DNA from: Myxococcales bacterium
Lineage (GTDB): Bacteria > Myxococcota > Polyangia > HGW-17 > SLPX01
Assembly: GCA_007131745.1 (NCBI GenBank)
Contig: SLPX01000323.1
Span: 1-48,826, forward strand
DNA: 48,826 bases
Direction of reading: 5' to 3'
Both the position numbers and the translations under genes were made by a program. How positions within the stretch are numbered: the first letter of the stretch is position 1; every line of letters starts with the position of its first letter. Under the pieces are notes generated by a model, which had not been told where the DNA came from, made no database searches, and worked only from the letters and a program-made list of their open reading frames with translations. Of the stretch, positions 42,869 to 48,826 are shown in pieces.

Positions 42869-45024
42869 AGTTTGCTGCAGCGCACAAGACGGCAACGTTT
42901 CTCATGGTTTTGTCTTCCATTGGAGCGGTGCTGCTTTCCGGAGAAATTCCGGCCCTTATGTCTGTTTTCTTGATCGCCGCGTTTGTCGGAGCGTTTTTCG
43001 CGCCCGTTTCGCTGATGAGGAGCCGGATATGGGAAACAGCTTGGACAATGGCTACGTTGGGTGCGTTTGCACTGAGTGTCGCCCAGGCGCTGCTGGGAGG
43101 AGATTTCCTGCAATCGGCCGTGTTTTTTCTTCTTTTTCTGATGATCAACAAGCTTTACAACAGGCGAAAAGGCAATGATTACATCCAGCTTTATGTCCTT
43201 TCGCTCATGGCCTTAATTGCAGGCGCGGCTGTCAACATGGGGCCTTCCTACATTTTTTGTTTCGCACTTCACACGGTTTTCGGTGTCTGGAGTTTGACCC
43301 TTTTTCAGCTCCGCCGAGAAATGGAAGAAAATTACCTGCTCAAGCATTCCGACAATGCTTCATCGGAGAGGGTGGCAGTAGACAGGGTCCTGCGATCCCG
43401 GCGTATCGTTGGGTGGTCTTTTTTTGGATTGACGGGAGCAGGCGCATTATCAGTGCTCTTGTTTTCAGGGATTTTCTTTTTGTTATTTCCGCGGATAGGT
43501 TTGACCCGAGGGGGGTGGGGGCCCCGGGGCGGCACGCCCATGCTAGGGTTCAGCGAAAACGTGGAGCTGGGAAAACACGGCCTGATAAGGGACAATCCCC
43601 GCATGGTGATGCGGGTGACTTTTTCCCGAAAAGTCGATCCCGGGTCCGTCACCACCACTTTATGGCGTGCGATGACTTTTGACAGGTATATCGAAGGTCG
43701 GTGGAGCCGTTCATCCAATCTTCCCAGGGCGCTGGTGCACCGCTCCGGCGGATGGACGGTGTTACGCGGTTTCCCGGGGAGTGTTGCGGAGAAGAAGAGA
43801 TTAAGAGAAGAACTTGACAATGCGCTGGAATACGAGGTCGTCCTGATGCCCCTTGTGGGCTCGGTGTTGCCGATGATGGACCCTCCTCTGGCCGTGTCTC
43901 TGGAAGGCAAATTGCCCGGAACGGGGGCCGAGTCCGTTGTTACACACGGATTGATACCGGATCATCCCGACCCCGGCAATATCGTCAGATACTCCGGCCG
44001 ATCTTCTGTCCAAAAAGGAAAATCCTATGTCGGAAAAACTCAGAACGTTCATCCTCTGACCGGGCTGGAAAGGAAAGCATATCTTGCCCTGCCCGCGGGG
44101 TTGCCCCGATCTTTTTACGACCTGGCCGCACGACTGGAAAAAAAGGGCATGAATGAAAGGCAAAGAGTGGTTGCGGCCATGCGTTACATGTCCGAGTCAA
44201 ACGGCTTTGTCTATTCAAGGAACCTGGCGCGGGTTCCCCGGGGCCACGATCCGGTGGTGCATTTTTTATTGCAGGAAAAATCAGGCCATTGCGAGTATTA
44301 CGCATCCGCGCTTGTTCTCCTGGCCAGAGCGATGGATGTGCCGGCACGTCTTGTAACCGGTTTCCTTGGGGGCCAATGGAACGAATATGGAAATTTTTTG
44401 GGGGTCAGGCAGGGAGACGCCCATGCATGGGTGGAAGTCTATCTGGAGTCGGAAGGGGGATGGATCGCGTTTGACCCCACTCCCGCTGCGGGCAGGGTTC
44501 CCGCTCGCGAAACGGGTTTTTTTGCAAGGCTCGAACTGTGGCTGGACAGCTTCAGGTTGGCATACCTGAGATGGATCGTCGACTATGACGTTCATACCCA
44601 GTGGTCTCTCGCATCAGGTGCGAGGGAGTGGGTCGGAGGGCGGTCTTCATTCGGATCCGCGTGGAAGTTTTTACGGTGGATTGCATTGTCTGTTTTGCTG
44701 GGCTTTGTCCTGTTTTTTGTCTACGGCATGGCGTCCGGGCGCGCTAAAAGCATGCTTGGGCGAAAAGAGAAGAGGAAGACCGATCCTGCAGGAGGAGCTT
44801 ATGAGCGCCTTTTGAAAGCGCTTGAAAAAAAAGGGTATAAAAAGCGCGCTTGTGACACACCGCGTGAATTCGCATCCGGTTTATCACGATCGGGTTTTGG
44901 AGCCGCAGAGATGATAATTGAAGTAACTGAAGCCTATTATTCGGCGCGCTATGGACGCGGGGATCCCGCCACCGTCCGCTCCTTGGTGGAAAGAGCGCTG
45001 GCCGGATTGGCGCGGATCGCATGA
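42865..45024 (+). CDS. TgpA-like membrane transglutaminase-fold protein
   Basis: 719 residues. Five to seven N-terminal helices (~5-210), an extracytoplasmic region with a transglutaminase-core domain whose triad is complete: Cys476 (GHCEYYAS), His520 (DAHAWVEV) and Asp537 (AFDPTPA). A late helix (~610-632) and a C-terminal DUF4129-like tail (~650-719) complete the TgpA layout. The Pseudomonas TgpA is an essential periplasmic enzyme. Translation is coupled to the DUF58 gene, and the MoxR gene is just upstream; all three probably act in one membrane machine. Confidence 0.93.
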   Translation: MKFAAAHKTATFLMVLSSIGAVLLSGEIPALMSVFLIAAFVGAFFAPVSLMRSRIWETAWTMATLGAFALSVAQALLGGDFLQSAVFFLLFLMINKLYNRRKGNDYIQLYVLSLMALIAGAAVNMGPSYIFCFALHTVFGVWSLTLFQLRREMEENYLLKHSDNASSERVAVDRVLRSRRIVGWSFFGLTGAGALSVLLFSGIFFLLFPRIGLTRGGWGPRGGTPMLGFSENVELGKHGLIRDNPRMVMRVTFSRKVDPGSVTTTLWRAMTFDRYIEGRWSRSSNLPRALVHRSGGWTVLRGFPGSVAEKKRLREELDNALEYEVVLMPLVGSVLPMMDPPLAVSLEGKLPGTGAESVVTHGLIPDHPDPGNIVRYSGRSSVQKGKSYVGKTQNVHPLTGLERKAYLALPAGLPRSFYDLAARLEKKGMNERQRVVAAMRYMSESNGFVYSRNLARVPRGHDPVVHFLLQEKSGHCEYYASALVLLARAMDVPARLVTGFLGGQWNEYGNFLGVRQGDAHAWVEVYLESEGGWIAFDPTPAAGRVPARETGFFARLELWLDSFRLAYLRWIVDYDVHTQWSLASGAREWVGGRSSFGSAWKFLRWIALSVLLGFVLFFVYGMASGRAKSMLGRKEKRKTDPAGGAYERLLKALEKKGYKKRACDTPREFASGLSRSGFGAAEMIIEVTEAYYSARYGRGDPATVRSLVERALAGLARIA

Positions 45025-45079
45025 CAGTGTGACAACCTCGCAGGCTGAAGCACGCAAGGGTTTGACAAAATGTCATGTA

Positions 45080-45102
45080 CCCCTGCTTGGAGCCGGGGTT
45101 TT
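45080..45102 (+). terminator. possible Rho-independent terminator of the MoxR-DUF58-TgpA cluster
   Basis: CCCCTGCT and AGCCGGGG pair with one mismatch across a three-base loop, followed by TTTT. It lies 55 bases after the TgpA-like stop and before the sigma-54 promoter of the next operon. A TGACA-AAA-TGTCA inverted repeat sits just upstream (45063-45075). Confidence 0.5.
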
Positions 45103-45156
45103 GCAAGTGTGTTTTTAAAGCTATTTCGGAAAAATGTGATTCAGGAAGCCCGGTTT

Positions 45157-45183
45157 TCGGATATTCTTGCAAAGAATCGGATA
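45157..45183. repeat. repeat cluster upstream of a sigma-54 promoter, possible activator site
   Basis: An inverted repeat ATTCTT-GCA-AAGAAT (45163-45177) is flanked by two direct copies of TCGGATA (45157-45163 and 45177-45183), whose starts are 20 bases apart, close to two helical turns. It ends 23 bases before the -24 element at 45207. CAAAGAATC also occurs at the serpin promoter (4163-4171, minus strand), but a shared 9-mer may be chance. Confidence 0.4.
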
Positions 45184-45206
45184 ATTTGTGCGTCAAAGCT
45201 TGCCCG

Positions 45207-45222
45207 TGGCACTTTAGTTGCA
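45207..45222 (+). promoter_or_regulatory. sigma-54 (RpoN) promoter of the CFI-box/beta-barrel operon
   Basis: TGGCACTTTAGTTGCA is a perfect match to the TGGCAC-N5-TTGCA consensus with the required GG-N10-GC spacing (GG 45208-45209, GC 45220-45221). Expected transcription start is near 45233, about 25 bases before the ATG at 45258. It lies in non-coding DNA, in the right orientation. Confidence 0.85.
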
Positions 45223-45257
45223 TATAACCATGGAAGACTGTTTTGTCCGGAGGTACC

Positions 45258-46718
45258 ATGAGACTACGCTTTTTGTTTATCCTTGGCTTGTTTGTTTCGC
45301 AGACCGCGGGGGCTCAGAGTTTTACTTTCAAACCTTACGACGGCGTTGAAGAAGATGATCTGAATCAGGTTCAATTGTCCCGTTTCTTCAACATGTCCAG
45401 GTGTCTTTGTGATTCGCACAGCACCGACGGAAGATACAGTTTCTATGTAGGGATAACTTCTCCGGGGCCTTATTACGATCAGGAGGTCTATTTTCTGCTT
45501 GGAAATTACTGCAACGAGGCCGTGAGCCGTCCGGATTGCTACGAGCTGGATTCCATAAATTATTCAAAATTCAACAGGCAACAAAATATATACATTCCAG
45601 TGAATTACATCGTGGATCCCATGGAAGGGATTTGCGGTGAAGCAAGAGCAACCTCGACACTGTTTGTTTTCATGACACCCGAACGGGATCAAACAGTGGC
45701 TTCTTATCCCATAAATTTCGATACGAAACCCCCGGGAATTCCGACAATAACTTCCGCCGAAGGGGGCGAGAGCGCGGTGATAGTGAAATGGGAACGGCCC
45801 GAAATCGGTGACGAAGACATTGAATTCTACAACGTGCTTTGTGAAATAAACGGGGTTGCTCCCGAGGTTTCGTCAACGTCAAAAGCCGACTGGACGACCA
45901 CATACGAGGTATGTGGCAAAGATTTGACTCCATACGACATCCCGGAACCTGAAGAAACACCCGACGCAGGCGTAGAAGATGACGCGGGCGTTGAAGACTT
46001 GGACGGTGGAGAGGAGGACGCGTTCGTGGAAGTGGATGGAGCGGTTCCGGATGCAAACGAATCGGTGGACGGAAGTACCATGCCCGAAGGATGTTTCGGA
46101 AACCTGGTAGAAGGAAATTATCCCAGGGCTTGTTTTGTTTGCGGCTCCACCGGGCCGACGGCCCGGGACATCAGAATCGGCGGTCTTCCCAACGGCGTCG
46201 AGGTGAGAGTCGCGGTGGTGGCGGTGGATGGAACCCGCAACGTGAGTGCCATTTCAAATGTAGAGGTTGCGACTCCAATGCCCACGACGGACTTCGCCGA
46301 ACACTACAGGGCTTCGGGCGGATCCGGAGAGGGCGGTTATTGTTTCCTGGCCACGGCCGCGTACGGTTCCTACCGGCACAGCCACGTGCGGATTTTTCGC
46401 AGGTTTCGGGATGAAATCCTGGTTTCGAGTGCCACCGGCCGTTCATTCGTGAACTGGTACTATAAAAACGGTCGCAGTTTGGCGAGGCCTTTTGAAAACA
46501 GCGGACCTGCCAGGGTGGCGCTGAGATTGCTCTTGCTGCCGTGTGTAGGCGCGGCGTTTTTGTGGGTCAACCTGGGCGGCCCCGCTTTTCTTTTCATTCT
46601 TGGATTGGCCGCCTGGGGCTTGGTCGCAGCCGGTGGAAGGTGGAAAAAACGAAGGCAAAAGGTTTCTGCGGGAAAAGCGAAACAAGCTCCTGAGAAAGGG
46701 GCGGTCGATGCGTTCTAA
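45258..46718 (+). CDS. exported fibronectin-like protein with CFI-box C-terminal domain
   Basis: 486 residues. Signal peptide to about residue 20 (AGAQS). A beta-rich domain (~25-140) with several Cys, a fibronectin-III-like region (PGIPTITSAEGGESAVIVKWERP ... NVSAISNVEVATP) interrupted by an Asp/Glu/Val/Gly-rich linker (~230-275), then GYCFLATAAYGSYRHSHVR, which matches the CFI-box-CTERM type domain (CFIATAAYGS, followed by FRRFRDEIL and YY). C-terminal helices and a basic end follow. Such proteins are found in Myxococcota and other Gram-negatives, function unknown. GGAGG lies four bases before the ATG. A perfect sigma-54 promoter drives it; the downstream barrel gene overlaps it by 11 bases. 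Confidence 0.72.
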   Translation: MRLRFLFILGLFVSQTAGAQSFTFKPYDGVEEDDLNQVQLSRFFNMSRCLCDSHSTDGRYSFYVGITSPGPYYDQEVYFLLGNYCNEAVSRPDCYELDSINYSKFNRQQNIYIPVNYIVDPMEGICGEARATSTLFVFMTPERDQTVASYPINFDTKPPGIPTITSAEGGESAVIVKWERPEIGDEDIEFYNVLCEINGVAPEVSSTSKADWTTTYEVCGKDLTPYDIPEPEETPDAGVEDDAGVEDLDGGEEDAFVEVDGAVPDANESVDGSTMPEGCFGNLVEGNYPRACFVCGSTGPTARDIRIGGLPNGVEVRVAVVAVDGTRNVSAISNVEVATPMPTTDFAEHYRASGGSGEGGYCFLATAAYGSYRHSHVRIFRRFRDEILVSSATGRSFVNWYYKNGRSLARPFENSGPARVALRLLLLPCVGAAFLWVNLGGPAFLFILGLAAWGLVAAGGRWKKRRQKVSAGKAKQAPEKGAVDAF

Positions 46719-47820
46719 ATCCGAACAAAACACAAAAGCCAACTGGCGACAAAGCCGCTTTTTGCTTCTGCCGGGAATGAAACCATTCTTTGTGTTGATG
46801 GTTCTGTTGTTTTCTGCGCCGGCTTCAGGCCTGGCAGATGACCATAGCGACGAAGATGTCGCCGAAGTCCAGGATCACGGGATCGCCGAAGAGTACGATG
46901 GCGGGGATGCAGAAAATCCGCTCTCTACCGGGGAACAACCCTCCGTGGAAAAAGAATCGGAACCCGAAAAAACTCCTGCCGTTGAAGATCCGCCCGCCAC
47001 TGAAGATTCGCCCGCGGCCCGGTCCGAAGATCCGGTCGAGGCAAAGGAAGAAGGTTCCAAAGAGGATCCGCCCGGGGATTTTCTTGCCATGGACTACCGT
47101 CGCGAGCCCAGCCCGCGGAGGTGGATGCTGGAGATCAAGTTCGGCCCGTACAAACCTGCGGTTGATTCCGAACCCGGGCTTTCCGGAGAACCATATTACG
47201 ACATTTTTGCCTGTCCTCCGGGAAGATCCTGCAGTGGAAGATGGCCGGGCACTGCTGCTATGAGCGCGATTGAGCTGGACATGCATCTTTGGAAAGGACA
47301 CGGCGCTCTCGGGATTGCGGGATCCGTCGGGTTTTTCAGAATAAGAGGATATTCCCTGGTGCAGGAAGACCCGGAGCAGCCTTATGACCCGGAGTTGAAT
47401 CCATGGATCGCCTCGGGCGACAGGACCGCACTGAATATCATGCCCCTGGTGTTACAGGCGGTCTACCGGTGGGATTACGCGGCCAGGACATGGAGCGTTC
47501 CCCTTGTTCCGTATATCAAGGCAGGCGGCGTCTACGCGTTGTGGTGGATCGAGGGACCGGACGGCAAAACAGCCCGATTCGGCGAGGGCGGCGGGAAAGC
47601 CCGCGGTGGAACTTTTGGTTACCAGATAAACATCGGATTGGCATTGCAGCTGGATTTTCTTGAACCCGGAGCCGCCAAAACGATGGACAACGAACTCGGC
47701 ATCAACCACAGCTATATCTTTTGTGAGTTTGTTCACTCCCAGGTTCGCTGGGGCAGGGGAGATCGAATGCATATCGGTATGCCCGCCACGTTTTTCGCGG
47801 GATTGGCCATTGAATTCTGA
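46708..47820 (+). CDS. outer-membrane beta-barrel protein with acidic Pro-rich linker
   Basis: 370 residues. Signal-peptide-like segment (~24-45, FFVLMVLLFSAPASGLADD), then an acidic Pro/Glu/Ser/Asp-rich linker (~46-125; EDPPATEDSPAARSEDPVE), then strand-rich barrel sequence (~135-370; RRWMLEIKFGPYKPAV, LGIAGSVGFFRIRGYSLV, FGYQINIGLALQLDFLEPG) ending with a terminal aromatic (AGLAIEF). Probably an outer-membrane barrel. ATG 46708 overlaps the CFI-box gene by 11 bases; ATG 46777 would also give a signal peptide. Co-expressed from the sigma-54 promoter at 45207 is likely. Confidence 0.72.
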   Translation: MRSKSEQNTKANWRQSRFLLLPGMKPFFVLMVLLFSAPASGLADDHSDEDVAEVQDHGIAEEYDGGDAENPLSTGEQPSVEKESEPEKTPAVEDPPATEDSPAARSEDPVEAKEEGSKEDPPGDFLAMDYRREPSPRRWMLEIKFGPYKPAVDSEPGLSGEPYYDIFACPPGRSCSGRWPGTAAMSAIELDMHLWKGHGALGIAGSVGFFRIRGYSLVQEDPEQPYDPELNPWIASGDRTALNIMPLVLQAVYRWDYAARTWSVPLVPYIKAGGVYALWWIEGPDGKTARFGEGGGKARGGTFGYQINIGLALQLDFLEPGAAKTMDNELGINHSYIFCEFVHSQVRWGRGDRMHIGMPATFFAGLAIEF

Positions 47821-47838
47821 CGCCCGGGTGTAGTCTCA

Positions 47839-48663
47839 ATGTTTGCCGAATCCTCTTCATCGAGGCACATCCTGCTTTCGATAGCATACGACGGCACCGA
47901 TTTCAGCGGCTGGCAGGTCCAGCCCAACGCCCCCACCATACAGGGAGAGGTGGAAGCCGCGTTGGAATTGATGGAAAAGCGCAGCGTGAGGATCCGAAGC
48001 TCAGGTAGAACGGATGCGGGAGTTCATTCCTGCGGCCACCCGGCGGCTTTTTTCACCGACTCCACCATTCCCCTCGAAGGCTACAAAAAAGGCCTCAACG
48101 CATCTCTTCCCCGCACCGTTTCCGTGCAGGCTGCATCCGAGGTTCCCCTCTCATTCGACGCGAGGATGTGGCATTGTCGCAAGACCTACCGTTACGCTAT
48201 AAACAACTCCTATGTAGAAAACCCTTTCCTGAATCGCTATTCCTGGCGGGTGGGCCCATCCCTTGATTTGGACGCGATGCGGGCCGCGGCTTCCTACCTT
48301 GTGGGCACTCACGATTTCACTTCTTTTCGCGCTGTCGACTGCAACCGGCCGGATGCTGTAAAAAGGGTGGAAAACGTCCAAATAGCGAGCTGGAACGATC
48401 TTGTTTTCATTGATGTCACCGGACCCGCGTTTCTGAAAAACATGGTCAGAATCATGGCCGGCACCCTGGTCGCCGCGGGAAACGCCAAGATTACCCCCGA
48501 AGACGTCCGGGACGCACTGGCCGCACGAGACAGAACCCTTGCCGGGCCCACCGCTCCTCCCAACGGCCTCTGCCTCGTCCGGGTTTTCTACCACGACCTT
48601 CCGCCGTCTCAGCAGCCCCGTTCTTGCAGCATGACCGGCTTGTTCGGTTTCGGTTTGCCGTAA
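47839..48663 (+). CDS. truA: tRNA pseudouridine(38-40) synthase
   Basis: 274 residues. The catalytic motif SGRTDAGVHS with Asp59, the start LLSIAYDGTDFSGWQVQPNAPTIQGEVEAAL, KTYRYAINN, and the C-terminal FLKNMVRIMAGTLVAAG and GPTAPPNGLCLVRVFY are all TruA signatures. It converts U38-U40 in the anticodon stem-loop to pseudouridine. Full length for the family (~245-275). It follows the beta-barrel gene by 18 bases and may share the sigma-54-driven transcript. Confidence 0.96.
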   Translation: MFAESSSSRHILLSIAYDGTDFSGWQVQPNAPTIQGEVEAALELMEKRSVRIRSSGRTDAGVHSCGHPAAFFTDSTIPLEGYKKGLNASLPRTVSVQAASEVPLSFDARMWHCRKTYRYAINNSYVENPFLNRYSWRVGPSLDLDAMRAAASYLVGTHDFTSFRAVDCNRPDAVKRVENVQIASWNDLVFIDVTGPAFLKNMVRIMAGTLVAAGNAKITPEDVRDALAARDRTLAGPTAPPNGLCLVRVFYHDLPPSQQPRSCSMTGLFGFGLP

Positions 48664-48706
48664 AACGACATTCCGGCTCGCCCCCTCCGTCATTAGCGGT
48701 GAGAAA

Positions 48707-48826
48707 TCAATGAAGCAGTTTGTGAATCTCTTTTTCTTCAAGCTCTACTATTTCAGAGACTTCTTTTGGTGAATATCCTTTCGCAAGCAGCTTAGCGGCG
48801 ATTCGGAGCTTTTGTTCATGTTTCCC
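48707..48826 (-). CDS. C-terminal end of an Rpn/PD-(D/E)XK transposase-like protein (partial)
   Basis: From the window edge to the stop at 48707-48709 one minus-strand frame is open and gives 39 residues: a Lys/Glu-rich helix ending GYSPKEVSEIVELEEKEIHKLL. That resembles the helical C-terminus of Rpn (recombination-promoting nuclease)/putative transposase proteins, which typically end with KLLAKGxxxEEIAExTGLSxEEI. The N-terminus lies outside. Assignment rests on this short tail only. Confidence 0.55.
   Translation of the reverse strand, partial: GKHEQKLRIAAKLLAKGYSPKEVSEIVELEEKEIHKLLH

Noticed and set aside
45062..45067. TTGACA as a sigma-70 -35 element after the TgpA-like gene
   Set aside because: No acceptable -10 at the right distance; it is part of a TGACA-AAA-TGTCA inverted repeat next to a terminator-like hairpin.

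Overview
The window looks like a chromosomal segment of a Gram-negative bacterium from the Myxococcota or a related former-deltaproteobacterial lineage. The evidence is a C-terminal Gly/Cys plus membrane-helix plus Arg/Lys tail of the MYXO-CTERM type (4450-7176), several exported proteins with Asp/Ala/Gly-rich linkers behind a lipobox, an FHA-domain sigma-54 activator, PEGA and AgmX/PglI-type domains, and many outer-membrane or lipoprotein genes. Base composition looks close to balanced, unlike high-GC model myxobacteria, so an uncultured lineage is likely; the species cannot be named from the sequence. No rRNA, tRNA, CRISPR array, complete insertion sequence or prophage block was seen.

Layout. 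1-2659: end of an unknown gene, a DsbA-like lipoprotein, a membrane metallophosphoesterase and a small zinc-ribbon protein. 2719-8565: a serpin lipoprotein (minus strand) behind a sigma-54 promoter, divergent from a secreted GH15-like glucoamylase, then a repeat-rich lipoprotein. 8570-15820: an FHA/sigma-54 activator divergent from an OLD/RecF-like ATPase, a secreted alpha/beta-hydrolase-like lipoprotein and a TPR protein with an internal gluzincin protease domain. 15838-20531 (minus): a propeller-like secreted protein, an OPT transporter, a GNAT enzyme and a HepT/MntA-type HEPN-nucleotidyltransferase pair. 20687-25106: a GH1 beta-glucosidase, a three-gene minus operon (CDP-alcohol phosphatidyltransferase, DUF192, HTH/Zn-ribbon regulator) and a RimI-like acetyltransferase. 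25128-31139 (minus): a tight four-gene envelope operon (beta-barrel, YVTN-like lipoprotein, PEGA protein, lysozyme-like lipoprotein) preceded by a membrane-anchored metallophosphoesterase. 31363-38329 (plus): an Asp/Gly-rich lipoprotein, RsmE, an AgmX/PglI-domain lipoprotein, a VanW protein, a T7 gp4-like primase-helicase and a small membrane protein. 38453-40587 (minus): an acidic lipoprotein and a TolC-like protein. 40731-45024 (plus): the MoxR-DUF58-transglutaminase cluster. 45258-48663 (plus): a perfect-consensus sigma-54 promoter in front of a CFI-box protein and a beta-barrel protein, then TruA. The window ends inside a minus-strand gene resembling the C-terminus of Rpn/PD-(D/E)XK transposase-like proteins.

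How it fits together. Most of the window serves the cell envelope and extracellular degradation: two glycoside hydrolases, an OPT-family transporter, a surface-anchored protease inhibitor, a hydrolase-like lipoprotein and several outer-membrane proteins. The most connected signal is regulatory. Two sigma-54 promoters, in front of the serpin and in front of the CFI-box/beta-barrel operon, lie on either side of an FHA-type sigma-54 activator gene. All three may belong to one phospho-signal-controlled envelope response; that link is inference.
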